Of a stretch of DNA of 64,000 nt, positions 40,235-52,290 are shown piece after piece (position 1 is the first letter of the stretch; each line of letters starts with the position of its first letter). The notes beneath the pieces are model-generated. The model searched no databases. It was not told the origin of the DNA and saw only the letters and a list, made by a program, of their open reading frames with translations. Source of the stretch: Lepas anatifera (Eukaryota > Arthropoda > Thecostraca > Lepadidae); the NCBI GenBank assembly GCA_034440635.1, contig JAOTON010001252.1, positions 186,001-250,000 on the forward strand, read 5' to 3'. Both the position numbers and the translations under genes were made by a program.

Positions 40235-41597
40235 TTTGAAACACTTCTTTGTGTATTAAGAGGCGAAATAATAAAATTTAGTTCCAATAAAAAGCGGGAG
40301 GCTGAATCGACCCTGCGAAGAATAGAGGCTGAGATATCAGTTCTGCAACAAGAGGTTAATCCGAACGTAGCCACCTTGGAAAATCTGATCGAACGAAGGG
40401 ACGCCTTCATAAAAGATCTAACCAGCAAAGGCATGTTCAAAGCAAAGGTACGGTGGCGTTACCAGGCCGAAACCGGAACAAAATACTTCCATGATTTTCC
40501 GAAACGAAACAAAGTCAAACCTATCTGTCAATGTCTTTTCATTGGGGAAGGGGACAGTGAAGGCCGAGAAGTGACGAACGTTACCAATGTTATGTTAAAG
40601 GAAGGCAAACACTTTTTTGAGAAACTATACGAGGAGCGTACTGTTACAGAAGTAACAGAATCGTTCACGAACGATCTTAGACAGTTATCGCAAACCGAAA
40701 GACAGTATTGTGATGAGAACATGAATATAGATGAAATTTCCGCAGCAGTGTTTTCAATACGAAACAATATTTCTCCAGGTCCCTCCGGATTTACCGGGGA
40801 ATTTTATAAGTTCTTTTGGCCCGAGTTAAAAGACATAATCCAACAGGTGTGTACTGAGATCTTTCAAGGAGGAGTAATACCCGAGAACATCAAAAGAAGT
40901 ATTACGGTTCTTATCCCCAAGAAAGGCAAGGACTCCCGGAAAATAGAAAATATGCGACCTATTAGCCTTTTAAACACATTTTATAAGATAATAACAAAGT
41001 GTTTGGCAAATCGTCTCGCAAATGTTATCAAATCACTAATAAATGAAGACCAGACCGGCTTCCTCAAAGGCAGATACATCGGTGAAAATGTAAGGCTTGT
41101 ATTGGATATGATAGACTATTGTAACTCACATAAAATTTCAGCATTGATTTTGGCGTGTGACGTAAAAAATGCCTATGATTGTGTAGCATGGAGTTATATG
41201 AAACACCTGTTGTCAGCATACGGTTTTGGAAGCAGCTTCACACGCTGGATTGATATTCTTTATGGCAACGAACTCTCTCCCGTTACTGCATCGGTTATTA
41301 TTAATGGGAAAATATCGCAGAGATATGGAATAGGACGAGGCTTGAGGCAGGGCTGCCCCCTTAGCTGTTTGTTGTTTCTGCTGTGTTTTGAGCCACTGTT
41401 AGAGCGCATCAGAGGATGCAGTGAAGTAAAAGGCATTGTTATTAATAGCACTGAAGTAAAAGTATCTGCATATGCGGATGATGCCACAATCATCATGGAT
41501 GGAAGCCCCGAATCACTAAGAAACTGTCTGAAGATCTTTGCAGAGTTCGCCTCAATATCTGGCTTGGAGCTAAACGTTCGAAAATCGCAGGCTCTGG
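40235..41597 (+). pseudogene. Tx1-type LINE reverse transcriptase, part 1
   Basis: The frame is open from the insertion point (and upstream by chance to an ATG at 40,148 that is in flanking DNA, so not the real start). It carries linker GTKYFHDFPKRNK, then RT motifs: SPGPSGFTGEFYKFFW, ITVLIPKKGKD, RPISLLNTFYKI, DQTGFLKGRYIGENVR, CDVKNAYD (catalytic Asp codon at 41,159), GLRQGCPLSCLLF and YADD at 41,471-41,482, then GLELNVRKSQAL. At about 41,595 the frame is lost and coding continues one base over. All RT catalytic residues are intact. Confidence 0.88.
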
Positions 41598-42363
41598 GTG
41601 GGCAAGGATGCTTCAATCAAACAACCTATCTGTCCAAATTTACAAATTCATTGGCAAGAAAGCACGCTAGAAATATTAGGAGTGCGAATATCAAACGACC
41701 CAGATGTCAATATAACTGAAATAAATTATGAGCGCAAATATATAAGCATGAAGAATAGTCTAACATCTTGGAATGGAAGAGGTCTGACGCCTTTCGGCCG
41801 AATCCATCTCGTCAAGTCGGAAATGCTGTCTCAGCTGGTCTACCTGATGACGGTGCTCCCAGCACCGAATCGCGATTTTGCAAAAAGGGTGGAAAGTGAG
41901 ATTTTTAGATTTGTGTGGGGTAGCAAAAAGACAAGATCAAGAGAGCTACGTTAAAATCTAAATACAAGCGAGGAGGCCTGCTTGTTCCAGACATAGAAGC
42001 TAAATCGAAAAGCCTAAAAGTCATGTGGATAAAGAAATATTTGAATGTTGAGTACAACGCAAAATGGAAGGCTATAGTGAAAAACAGTCTATCGATTAGT
42101 GCTCTATCTCTGTTTTCCACTGCGATGGCAACGAGAAAATGTTAAAGAAAAAGATAAAAAGTAGGTTCTGGCTCGAAACCTGTTTGGTATGGATGGAATT
42201 GAAAAATGATACGGAAAATAGTGCGCAAATTCTCAATCAAGTTTTATGGAGGAATAGACATATGAACTTGGAGAAAAATGGCTCATTAAGAGTGAAACAT
42301 TTGATAGAAAAGGGAATAGTAAGAGTCATAGATTTGTACAGCATAGCTGAAAAATCTTCTTAA
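41598..42363 (+). pseudogene. Tx1-type LINE, thumb and connector, frameshifted
   Basis: The continuation at 41,598-41,954 reads TLEILGVRISNDP, SWNGRGLTPFGRIHLVKSEM, and EIFRFVWGSKK, standard for L1/Tx1 after the RT palm. Near 41,950 another shift gives YKRGGLLVPDIEAKSKSLKV and MWIKKYL (the conserved GGL-x-VPD block), and 42,139-42,363 continues again as WLETCLVWMELKND. Several frame changes, so dead. Confidence 0.8.
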
Positions 42364-43136
42364 CCGCAGAACAGTTATCCCGTAAATACGCAATCCACCC
42401 AATAACAGCCCTAACACTATTGCGCTCAATTCCAGAGCAGTGGAGAGTTAAAATACATACAGACAGACCCAGTGAAGGAGAAGAAAATGCATGTTTTGAA
42501 GATTTGAACTCAACGCAAAAAGCAGCAAAGTGGGCATATATTAAATTGACGGAGGGGGAGTTCTTGCCAGTCGACGAAAAATATCACAGTAAATGGCAAA
42601 CAGAGTTGAACACACAGATCGAATGGTCAACTGTATATGAAAGGCTACATAAATCTACAGATGATGTCAATTTAAAATGGTTACACTATCAATGTATTAA
42701 GAGAATTATTCCTACAAACAGACTTCTATACATATACGGTATATCTGAAAGCGATAAATGTAGGTCCTGCCCTATATATTCTGAAACGATTCAACATAGG
42801 TTTTGGCACTGTCCCTCGGTTAGACTCCTCTGGAGCGAAGTTAAGGCGTTACTTGGTCTACAGAATCATATTTCGTGTCAGGATGTTGTTCTCGGTATTG
42901 ATGTGGGATGTCAAAAGAAAACGCGCGAAGCCAATAACCTTATCATGATCACGAAACAATTTATTTGGAAAAACCGAGAATACCATGGCCAGCTGACCTG
43001 CGCAAACCTGCGCCTGTACCTCAAAGAGTACATTTCAATTGAAAAATATATCTCTAGAATAAGGGGACAAGAGCAGAAGTTCGTCGAGCAATGGGAAAAC
43101 CTAGACACAAGTATAAGGCGAGGAAACATTTGAATG
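42364..43136 (+). pseudogene. Tx1-type LINE C-terminal domain with CCHC motif
   Basis: One long frame, open from just after a stop, includes RSIPEQWRVKIH, TEGEFLPVDEKYHSKWQ, LKWLHYQCIKRIIPTNRLLY and then the zinc motif CRSC-x8-H-x4-C (KCRSCPIYSETIQHRFWHCP) typical of the C-terminus of L1/Tx1 ORF2. The frame ends at a TGA at about 43,131. It is the best-preserved part of this element after the RT. Confidence 0.82.
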
Positions 43137-43444
43137 ATTGCAGCTGTAACCTTCAGTAGACTTCACTCGCAGATGCTCAATCAAACACATACAGAATGAC
43201 ACACACACATACACACACACACATGCAAAAACACACACACACGTACAAACAGGTATTCACTCACTCACCCTAATGACTTAACTTCATTACTCAAACATGT
43301 TTTCCTCCTCCGTTCTCTGCCTTATTTGATGTGCTACTTCGTGCGAATGTGGTGAGGAATGTTAAGATTGTGGAGGCGGAGCCTTGAGTTATGAACTTGG
43401 ATATTGATGCTGAAAATAAAGGGCTTCGGCCGACACCTGAAAAA

Positions 43445-43461
43445 AATTCCAAGTAACAGCT
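43445..43461. repeat. Target-site duplication of the Tx1-type LINE, right copy
   Basis: AATTCCAAGTAACAGCT after the terminal A-run; up to four more A residues are shared ambiguously with the tail. Confidence 0.9.
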
Positions 43462-43564
43462 GTGGATGATTTTCTATCATCTGGTAATGTATTAGCCCAT
43501 TACTGCACGTGTCGTTTACACCCCTGTTGCTCAAAGACCCATGGGCGCGTGGGGTAATAATACA

Positions 43565-44860
43565 GGTCAGTAGCGCAACCAAGGGGGGGCGGGGGCCATG
43601 CCCCCGAAATTTTTGGGGCACACTTTGTGGTAAAAAGAGTAAATATAGATATATGTATCAAAAATAAAAATGTATGGTGATATAACAGAAAGAATGAGAA
43701 GGGAGGGCACACCTTGATCAATAATGGGAGCACACAGGATTTGCGCACACATGGGACCAGCGGCGTAGCCAAGGGAACCCTAGGGGTTCGCGGACCCTCT
43801 TGGGCCGATCGTAAGCACTGCGAATGATTCTCGGGTCAGGGGGGTACCTTGATCAGGGGGCCCACTTCGGGGGAGCGCAACTTGACCGATATGACGGGGA
43901 CACAGGATTTGGGCACACATTTGACCGGTGGCGTAGCCAAGGGGGGCCCTTGGGTTTCGCGGACCCTCTTGGGCCGATCCTAAGCACTGCAAAGGATTCT
44001 CGGGTCAGGGGGGCCCATCTTGATTAGGGGCCCACTTCGGGGGGAGCACAAGTTGGCCGATATGACGGGGACACAGGACTTGGGCACACATTTGACCGGT
44101 GGCGTAGCCAAGGGGGGCCCTTGGGGTCCGTGGACCCCCTTGGGCCGATCTTAAGCACTGCAAAGGATTTTCGGATCAGGGGGCCACCTTGATCAGGTCT
44201 ACGGGGGTCACACCTTGAACAATATTAGAGGCACATAGGATTTGGGCACAGATTGGACCAGTGGCGTAGCCAAGGGGGCCTAGTGGTTCGCAGACCCTCT
44301 TTTGCCAATCCTAAGCACTGCAAATGATTCTTGGGTCAGGAGGGCCCACCTTGATCAGGGGGCCCACCTCGGGGGAGGCACACCTTAAAAATATTAGAAG
44401 CACACAGGATTTGGGCACATATTCGACAGGTGGCGTAATCAAGTGAGGTCAAGTGGCACAATGTGTCAAGGTGGTCCTAGGTGTCCACGGGCCTCCTTGG
44501 GCCGATATTAAGCACTGCAAAGGATTCTCGGATCAGAGGGCCCACCTTGATCAGGGGCCCACCTCGGGAGGGGGCACACCTTGAACAATATTATAGGCAC
44601 ACAGGATTTGGGCACACATTGCACCAGTGGCATAGCCAAGGGGGTCCTAGGGGTCCACGGAACTCCTTGGGCCGATCTTAAGCACTGCAAAGGATTTTCG
44701 GATCAGGGAGCCCACCTTGATCACGGGGCCCACCTCTGGGGGAGGCACATCTTGATCAATATTAGGAGCACACAGGATTTGGGCACACATTGGACCAGCG
44801 GCGTAGCCAAGGGGGTCCTGGGGATTCGTGAACCTCCTTAAATGACTCTTGGATCAGGGG
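43565..44860. repeat. 168-bp satellite, about 8 units
   Basis: GGCGTAGCCAAGGGGG recurs at about 43,763, 43,931, 44,102, 44,264, 44,433 (changed), 44,631 and 44,801. Between are AAGCACTGCAAAGGATTCTC, GGATCAGGGGGCCCACCTTG and CACACAGGATTTGGGCACAC. One unit has an extra roughly 30-bp AGTGAGGTCAAGTGGCACA segment (about 44,440-44,475). Single reverse-complement remnants occur at about 56,855-56,930 and 58,430-58,495. Confidence 0.92.
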
Positions 44861-44864
44861 GCTC

Positions 44865-45270
44865 CCGAGTCAGTCTCAGGGCCCTCCCCCGAGGTTCGTT
44901 CTCAGGAGCTCCGAGTCAGTCTCAGGGCCCCCCGCCCTGTGAGAGTTGGTCTCGGAGGGTGCGGGAGGGGGCGAAAGTCGGTCTCAGCCCGCCCCTCCCC
45001 CAAACGTCAGTTTCATGGCGCTCCTGAGAGTTGTTCTCAGTGGGCCCCCGACAGGGTCCCTCCGGGAGTTGGTCTCAGGGCCCCCCGAGAGACGGTCTCA
45101 GGGCTGCTCGAAAGTCGGATTCAGGGGGCCTCCTGAGAGTCAGTCTCAGGGAATCCCAAGAGGCGGTCTCAAGGGACTTCCTAGAGTCTGTCTCAGGGCT
45201 CCCTCAAGAGTCATTCTCAGGGGGCCCTGATATTCGATCTCAGGGGCCCCCGAAAACTAATGAATAAGAA
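44865..45270. repeat. GGTCTC array, block 1
   Basis: GAGTCAGTCTCAGGGCCC-type units of 20-25 bp follow the satellite directly. The plus-strand frames with RVSLRAPRPVRVG-type peptides here are artefacts. Confidence 0.8.
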
Positions 45271-45395
45271 CTTGGTATTATTGATTATTATTATTAATGA
45301 ATAATACCTTAACTATTAGTTACATTGTAACTAATATAATAACTTGGGAGACCCAAGTTATTATAAGGTGCCCATCAGTTTTGGTAAAAGAGGAC
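45271..45395. repeat. AT-rich interruption with inverted repeat
   Basis: TTATTGATTATTATTATTAA and CTAATATAATAACTTGGGAG / CCCAAGTTATTATA form a short hairpin (AATAACTTGGG and its complement at about 45,337-45,364) inside the GC-rich array. Confidence 0.6.
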
Positions 45396-45927
45396 CTCGC
45401 CTCAGGGGGCCCCAAAAGCTAATATGGGGACCCGAGAATTAGTATGAGTGCCGCCAAGTGTTGCCCTCTGGGGCTCCATGGTGTCAAGGGCGTCTCTTTC
45501 AGGGGTCAAGGGCTATTTTCAGAGGGCCCCGAAAGCTAATTTGGGGACCCGAGCGTTATTATCATGGGTGCCGCAGAGTGTTGGTCTCAGTGGGCCTCCA
45601 AAAGGTAATCTTGGGAACTCCCAAGAGTTAGGCTCAGGTTGTGCCCGCGAGTTGTGATGTAGGGGACCCCCGAGAGTCAGTCCCGGGGAGCGACCCAAAT
45701 TTAGTATCAGAGGACCCCCAGGAGTCGGTCTCAGGGGCATCCGAGAGCTAAGCTTGGAGTTCTGAGAGTTATTCACAGAGGTGCTCCCGAGTTTTGGTCT
45801 ATCGGCACCGAGAGTATATCTCAGGGGGCCCTGAGTTGGCCTCAGGCCCCTGAGGGCTAATCTGGGGTCTCCGAGGGTTAGTTTCAGGAGCGCCAAACAC
45901 TCAGTCTCAGGGGTGCTTCCCCGAGTG
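45396..45927. repeat. GGTCTC array, block 2
   Basis: The same 20-25-bp unit family, GAGAGTTGGTCTCAGGGG and variants, up to the Harbinger-like MITE. Confidence 0.8.
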
Positions 45928-45930
45928 TTA

Positions 45931-46368
45931 GGCTGCGTTCTTTGAATTATTCCGAGGTGGAATTCCAGGGGTTGTGACGTCGTGATATTCCCCGGGTTCC
46001 AGCTGTGGAACGTTCTTCAACGAGGCCGGAATGCGGCGTAAATGGCGAGGTGCGACAGTCTCATTTTGGCTTTTGCACGCGAACATATTTCATTTGCCTT
46101 CGTTTAGGTGTTATTATTAGGTTCCGATTATCCTGCAAAAACATCGAGTGGACCTTTCAAGCAGATAAATATTCAAGTCCACGAACTTACTGTTACGAAA
46201 TCCATCCATGGGCGCCGCCATCTTGAGCGGGACTGCTTTTTCTATTCCCACCGTTCCGCGCGTAATGGCGGGAATATTCCACGTGGAATCCCGGGAAAAG
46301 TTTCAAAGAACGGCTGTGACGTCACTGTTCCCGGAATTCCCGGCTGGAATATTTCAAAGAACGCACCC
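45931..46368. mobile_element. PIF/Harbinger-like MITE (438 bp)
   Basis: Left end GGCTGCGTTCTTTGAATTAT and right end (reverse complement) GGGTGCGTTCTTTGAAATAT are inverted repeats that extend with indels for about 50 bases. The flanks are TTA on both sides (45,928-45,930 and 46,369-46,371), and TTA/TWA duplication plus GGG-start ends are typical of Tourist/Harbinger MITEs. Contains TGACGTCAC and CCGCCATCTTGAGCGG. No ORF of note. Confidence 0.82.
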
Positions 46369-46374
46369 TTAGTC

Positions 46375-46770
46375 TTAGGCGGAGGGGGGCAGGGGTAGTC
46401 TCTGAGGGCTGTCGGGAGTCATTCCCAGCTTCCCCCTATTCTCAGGGGTATTCTCAGGGGGCCCTCAGTTTTTGTCTAAGGCACATATAGCCTCAGCAGC
46501 TGACGTGCCCTAAAAAAACTCAATCCTCATCATCACAATTTTGGTCTAAGAGGCTCCGGGAATCCGTCTCAGGGGTCCACTGCGAGCTAATCGGAGGGGC
46601 TAAAAATGAGCCTTATGGGTGCCGCAAAGTGTTGGTCTCGGGGGTCCCATAGATAGTCCCAGGGGCCCCCAAAAACTAATCTCGGAAGCCCGAGTTATTT
46701 TCAGGGGCCCTTCAGTTTTAGTGTAAGGGGGACCCGACAGCCATTCTCAGAAACCCGGCAATTAGGCGCA
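46375..46770. repeat. GGTCTC array, block 3
   Basis: Continues the array after the MITE with poorly conserved TCTCAGGGGGCCC-type units and a short unrelated piece at about 46,490-46,540. Confidence 0.7.
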
Positions 46771-46772
46771 GG

Positions 46773-46945
46773 GGTGGGGGCGCGGTAGTGGAGTGGTCAG
46801 CGCAGCTGGCTTCCACGGAGCCGACCCGGGTTGAAGGCCCGGTGGTTTCCCTAATCAAGGAGCCAGCTGGTTCCCGAGAAACCCTTCCAACAGGGAAAGA
46901 GTTGGCGACACTGTGTAACCCTGGCAGTTTGTGCGTCGGTAAGCC
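46773..46945 (+). mobile_element. tRNA-headed SINE, copy 1
   Basis: GCGCGGTAGTGGAGTGGTCA resembles a pol III box A region and GACCCGGGTTGAAGGCCC a box B (GGTTCGANNCC with changes). These are followed by GGTTTCCCTAATCAAGGAGC and AGGGAAAGAGTTGGCGACAC to CCCTGGCAG. The same arrangement is found at 54,131-54,300. It is not a functional tRNA gene, as no acceptor or anticodon arms fold clearly. Confidence 0.78.
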
Positions 46946-46949
46946 CCAA

Positions 46950-47160
46950 AAATTAATTATATTAGTCTCAGGGGTGTTGTTCCAGGAGGCCTCCGGGAGC
47001 TGCTCTCAGGGGCCCCCTGGTGCTGCCCCCAGGTGTCCCCGAGAGCTAGTCTCAGCGAGCATTCCTGAGCATCAACCCCTTCCTCTCCCCACTCAGAGTT
47101 AGCCTCAGGGCCTCCCGAGAGTAAGTTCCAGGGGCCCCCAAAGGCAGCCGCAGTGTACCC
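46950..47160. repeat. GGTCTC array, block 4
   Basis: Array units resume after the SINE (TTAGTCTCAGGGGTGTTG, GAGCTGCTCTCAGGGGCC and similar). Confidence 0.7.
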
Positions 47161-47455
47161 CAAATGCTGGTTTTGGTGGACCGAAGTACTGATTTGCGAA
47201 ATAAATGTTGGTTTCGGGGGTGTCCAAGAAGTGGTTTGGACGCCGTGTCAAGTGCTAGGGACAATGCTGAAGATCTCGACCCAGGGGGTGGTCTTGCGTA
47301 GCTTAGCGCTGGGACAGCAATACAAGCCCTATATAAAGCCTATCAGATATCCAAATTCCAAGGGAGTCCTGACCCCCCTAACCCCGAGGGATCTCCCCCT
47401 TGGCTAGGGAGGGGTAAGTGAGCGGTTTCGTCAGTAGAACTGTCCAAGGAGTAGG
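47161..47455. other. Spacer, no gene recognised
   Basis: Ends in CCCCCTTGGCTAGGGAGGGG, a remnant of the GGCGTAGCCAAGG motif seen in the satellite and near family A. No coding content. Confidence 0.4.
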
Positions 47456-47457
47456 CA

Positions 47458-49862
47458 TTATATAGCATCTGGGACACAATCTCATATACCTATATTCTGC
47501 CTTATTTTCATTTTTGTTTCTTTGCAAATTTTCTTAGTGTTCCTGAATTCGGTGCCAGCAAAGGATCGGTAATAATTTCCCGTAGATGAGACTAATTTAT
47601 TTGTGCTCAAAACGATTGACCTTCAATACCTTCAAGATCAAAGCTTGTAAGGCTGATTGGGCTGATAAACAGAGTGAATTGAGATAGTCAGGTTTAACAT
47701 CCCTTAACTACATGGCATGGCATTTGGCATTTGCCGGAATGTGCTATTAAGCTAGCTGTTTTTATAGCAACATTTTCATATACCTATGGGCCAGGTTTAA
47801 TATTTGGAGACCTAGATTTACTAACTCTTGGTCTGATCGAGAAAAATAAAACTATAAAGAAAATAAGAACAAACACTAAAAAAACGCACAGAAAAATTGT
47901 GTTTCTGGAAATGTAATGGTAAAAGACGATACGAAAAACATAAGATGACCACCGGTTACTAAGGGGGCCCCTCAACGGCTGTCGGACCCTTTTTAGACAC
48001 CCCTTGGCCGGATCCTGGCTATGCCACTGCATTGTATATTTGGTTGTACATTTGGACACACACAAAAACCTATTCGGGCACACGCAGCACATTAGACACA
48101 CGTTAACTGGTATTTGGGAACGGGTAGGCTCAGGATTTAGAGGACACGTTTTAGAGGTCCCCAGAGTTGCTCTCATAAGCCCCAAAAAGTTAGTATAGGG
48201 GCCCCCAGATTCTGTCTAGTCGGTCTCAGGGTCCCAAGAGTTGTTCTCGTCGGCCCCAGAGTTGGTCCTGTAGGGCCCTCAAGAGTTAACATGCGGGACC
48301 CCAGTCAGTCTCGGGGTCCTCAGAGTCGTTCTCGGGGGCCCCAAGAGTTGTTCAGGGGGGCGTCAAGAGCTAGTCCCGGGGCCCCAGAATTGGTCTCAAA
48401 GGTTATCCCAAGAGTTAATCTTGGGCCCCCACAGTCGGTCTCGAGCCGGTTTCGGGGGCCCCCGAGTTGTTCTGGAGGCCCAAGAGATGGTCTCGAAGGG
48501 CCCTCAAACGGTTTTGGACCCCCAGCTGTTTTCGCGAGCCCCAAGTGGTGGTCACAGGAGCGTCACGACTTGTTCTTGGGGGATCAATAATTGGTCTTGG
48601 GGCCCCATTGCTAGTTTTGAAGGGCTTCCACGATGGTCTTGAGGGTCCTTAGGAGTTTGCCTCGAGCCCGTATAAATTGGTCTCTGGAGGTCCCTAAGAG
48701 TTAGTCTCAGGGGCCCAAAGTTGTAGTCTCAGACCTCAAGAAGTTAGTCTCAGGCGGTTCCCAGAGTCAGTGTCGGGGCTCTAGAAGCTGTTTTGGGGGT
48801 CCCAAGAGTTGATCTCGGGATTTGCCCAAAATTTTGTCTCGTGACCCCAAAACCTGGTTTCGGAGGGCCCCCCAGAGTTGGTTTCGGAAGGCCCACAAGA
48901 ATTGGTCTCAGTGGCTAAAAGTTTTGGTCTGGGGCCCCAGAAGCTGGTCTCAGATATCCCCAAAAGTCTGTTTCCGGGGCCCTAAAGCTGGTTTCGGGGC
49001 CTCAAGAGTTGGTCTTGAGGACCTCAGTGTTGATGTCAGGTGCCCAAGAGTAGGTCTTGGGAGCTCGCATGGTTCATCTCCATGGGAGGGTCCAAGAATT
49101 AGTCTCGGGAGCACCCCAGAGTTTGTCACTGGGTCAGAAATAAATAATAAAAAGATACCAGGCGTACCTACCAAAAAAGAAATTGCAACAAGCCACTTGG
49201 GTAAAGACAGTCAGGAAAAGTAAATTGATTCTGTCAGAATAATGCCACTTGTTCGCACGTTTGTCAACGACCAAGTAATACCAGCAGCCCGATTTCTGCT
49301 TTCTTTCCTGTCCTGTCTTTTTTGTCCTGGAAGGTTTTCCCGTGCCTGACCAGGATCTGTAATCGTTTTGCTATAATCGCCCCAGACCAAGTCTGGGAGC
49401 TTGTCTTAATGCGCTCCTCAACCTAATATCGTATCCTTACAGCAGTTGCATCATGATCTTAAACAGGTCACATATTTGATCCGTAATTGGCAGAGGGAGA
49501 AACATGCCTACCGGACATAATTTCCTGAGTTGACAGCCAATTTTTTGTTCATCGTTTATACGTTCATAAACTGTGACATTGTTTTAAATTGGAAAATATT
49601 CATTGGGTTTGTTTACATATTTTTTTCGCTATTTATGCATCACCAAAAATAGGCTGGGATGTCTTGGGTGTCATTTTAAAGAAAACATTTTATGGATTCT
49701 TTTTCAATTGATGACCTTATCATGACCGCATGCCTTTAATTTTTTCATCTTGAACTGTAGGTGACCAAATATTTGAGTGCAATGCGTGCAAAATAATAAA
49801 AAAATTATCTTTCTGCAAACGAATAATTTTCCTTTCATTTGTGTAGCTGCATTATTGTGCAC
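47458..49862 (+). repeat. Dispersed repeat family A, copy 2
   Basis: Collinear with 2,270-4,925: GCATCTGGGACACA, TTCAAGATCAAAGCTTG, GGCCGGATCCTGGCTATGCC, internal GGTCTC array, GATACCAGGCGTA, CAGCAGCCCGATTTCTG and TTGTGTAGCTGCATTATTGT at the right end. The two copies differ by many substitutions and small indels. Confidence 0.75.
48130..49130. repeat. GGTCTC array inside family A copy 2
   Basis: The same orientation and unit as in copy 1, and several longer stretches (for example CCCCAGCTGTTTTCGCG and GGAGCGTCAC-A-TTGTT) are shared unit for unit. The array was therefore already present in the ancestor of both copies. Confidence 0.85.
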
Positions 49863-49869
49863 ATGGGTC

Positions 49870-50600
49870 GTGCACTGGTATTATGGTGCAACCTTGTTAT
49901 ACGTTTAATATCATTGGCTTCATTCATACCCTATTCTGTTGGTTGTCTGCGGGTCGTTGAGAAAACGACAATCCCATGGTTAGTGATGGAACGCTCACAA
50001 GCGAGAAGTTGACACAACTCAGAATTTTAATTTGATCTTTGGTCATACGGAAGAAGCATGACATAATTGCTCATTGAAATGTGACATCATTTCCCAACGA
50101 AAGCATGGAAAGCAGTTAATCTCAATGCAAAATTGTACATCCCGACATATAATGAACCTAGCTTTTATGATAAATAGGCTTTTACCTAAAGCAAAACCGG
50201 GGAAACGCATACAGGTAAAAACCGACCATGACCATCTTAAGCTGGCTGTAGTTCTACAGAAAAATGTGCATTCTGAGGTGCATTCTAAAGCGGGATCCAA
50301 AATAAATAGGCCTTGAAATCTTGAACTGTAAAAAAAACTCGTACTAAAACAGGTGAAACGCCCCAGAATAAGTGCAAGTTTTTTTGCAGACTGAAAAAAA
50401 TGGGGACACACTCTCAAACCTTGACCCCCCTGAAACGAAATCCTGGTTGCACCACTGATAGGTGCTGGCAGGATACGTGTTGTAGGCTGGTTGTGCAGTT
50501 ACGCAGGCAGGACCGTTTTGTTAGACGTTGCAACAGGGCGTAAGAAGGTATTACCATGGGAGCTTAAAATTATTAGAATACATGTTACGTAATTTATGGA
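49870..50600. other. Intergenic, no gene recognised
   Basis: Short frames on both strands only (124 codons on the minus strand at 50,043-50,417 without motif). Confidence 0.4.
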
Positions 50601-50639
50601 TAGCCCATCAGCTCTAACTTAGAGTTAACACTGATGTGA

Positions 50640-50960
50640 TTCAATGGAGTCACACACATCATTATTATGGGATTTTGGATTTGTTGTATGCCCTTTTTTA
50701 TGAGGACGGGAACGGTTAGAGATTCGTGTGAAAACGTGTCCTGACGTCAAAATTACCCTCACATGCCTCCAGTCATGGGACCATAGTTCCCTGATGTTAA
50801 GAGCTAACGGTATGTTTGTGCAAAACATGCACAATAAGTGTTCTGTAGTCCGTGCATATTTTAATGACCTGAAAGACGTTTCTGCAATATTCGGCAAGTG
50901 TTAGGGGGTGATGCAACACCCCCTCCCCTGCGCCTTTCAAGGAGTGTCATGACCATTTCA
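50640..50960. repeat. Diverged family C-like piece
   Basis: GTGTGAAAACGTGTCC, ACATGCCTCCAGTCATGG and the GCACAATAAGTGT block parallel GTGAAAACGGGTAC, ACATGCCTCCACTGTTG and GCGCAATGAATGT at about 21,380-21,495, followed by a GGTGATGCAACACCCCCTCC end. Alignment is by eye only. Confidence 0.4.
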
Positions 50961-51765
50961 GGGGTAGCCTTAGTTCAATTGGGCGAGAAAGGACCCTCTT
51001 TCTGGTAATTTACAGGCTCAAGGATGACTTATGGAGTCTTAAGGACACCGAAAACACCGTGATGTGTCAGAGGATCAAAATATGTGGAAAATCACAGCAA
51101 AAAGCAAAATACACGGATATTTTGCTAAAGAAACTGCATAGTGGCAACAACAGCAGCAAAAATTCATCCGGCTTGAGCTTCAAGCAATGAAGGTGAAGAG
51201 AGTTTACCGGTCGAAAATTCGGAACATTGAATGCGATTAAGCTGATGGACTAAGGAACGGGACACACAGGTCCTCACATGTCAACCCAAAAGTGGAAGGA
51301 TACCTTAGTCAGCCCTCGGCAATACGGCAATAATAGTCAGCCCGCTGCAGAATATGACACAGAAATCTGACTCACACCATTGTTTGGCTTTCTTTATGAT
51401 GAGTGTACTATGGGGACACACTAGTTGAGTGGATTTCTGGCCTGCGGTCGTAGTCGCTAGCACTCTGCTCCGGGATAATCGCCGTTTTCTTTTACCCTGA
51501 AAGCTCTTGTCACTCCAGCGCATGGCGGCCAGAAATGGGTCTTTCTGATATTGGTAGAGCCTAGTGTGCTACCGTTTGTATTCCCGTGAAAGGAGTGTTA
51601 TCATTGATCATGGCGATGGAGGCACAATGATATAAATTCGAGAATGCTTGGTAGAGAGTGACATCCAGGCGCTCTGAATTACCCCTTCACTTTTTCTTAC
51701 TCACTGGATTTTTGTTGGCATAATTCAATAATCCTAGTGTATATAAATCATATCGTGTGGAAGTA
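50961..51765. other. Intergenic, no gene recognised
   Basis: No recognisable coding sequence or repeat partner found. Confidence 0.4.
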
Positions 51766-51769
51766 GGAT

Positions 51770-52290
51770 CATTCCACCATAAATCGACAAAAATTGTGTA
51801 AAATAAAACCCTTCCATTTTTTATTCTCTCCAAAATTGGTGTCAAGGGGTTTCAAAGGCGTAGAATCTAACTATGGCACCCAAAAAATATTTGAAAATTT
51901 GGTATGGCAGATATAGCCTCCGTCATTTTTCGGGGTCACCATGTAGGCATTATTTTGAAAGCCTATAGTTCTGCCATTTTTTAATGATTGTAACGATCTT
52001 TTGCATTTTTGTTCACCATTTAGCATATTTCAATTTGGCTATCTTCGATTTTTATATTTTTGCAAAATTGACGTCATGACCTCGTGACCTAGTTTTTGAA
52101 CGGTGGCCTTGACCCGCAATACAGTGAAATTTATAGATTCGCGTAAAAGCATTTTTGCCTTTGGAAATATTCTTTTAGTTAAAATAATAAACATGGCTTT
52201 CGCACTATATATACTACTTCTTACTTCCGAAACATGACACTAGGTGTCACTATGGAGCTGTACCATCGTAACTCACGGCATGGTTAATGC
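51770..52290 (+). repeat. Family B dispersed repeat, copy 4
   Basis: Begins ATCATTCCACCATAAATCGA, ends CACTATGGAGCTGTACCATC then GTAACTCACGGCATGGTTAA; intermediate blocks as in the other copies. Directly followed by family C in the same relative order as 21,655-20,870 reversed. Confidence 0.82.

Larger units (their letters stand above)
40235..43444 (+). mobile_element. 5'-truncated Tx1/L1-type LINE
   Basis: Bounded by the 17-bp duplication AATTCCAAGTAACAGCT and ending in a short A-run (ACACCTGAAAAAA). It begins inside ORF2, between endonuclease and RT, so ORF1 and the endonuclease were never copied: a classic dead-on-arrival insertion. The coding part carries at least three frameshifts or stops. 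A CA-rich stretch (about 43,195-43,250) lies in the 3' UTR. RT style and the C-terminal CCHC without RNase H indicate L1/Tx1, not the I group of the neighbour. Confidence 0.9.

Noticed and set aside
46773..46860. Functional tRNA gene
   Set aside because: Box A- and B-like sequences are present, but no cloverleaf or anticodon arm can be drawn, and a second diverged copy with the same tail shows that it is a SINE.
43568..50457. A 6.9-kb hAT-like element from CAGTAGCGCAACCAAGG to the inverse of CAGTGGTGCAACCAGG
   Set aside because: The ends are similar, but the 8-base flanks differ (ATACAGGT versus ATAGGTGC), so no target duplication supports pairing them.
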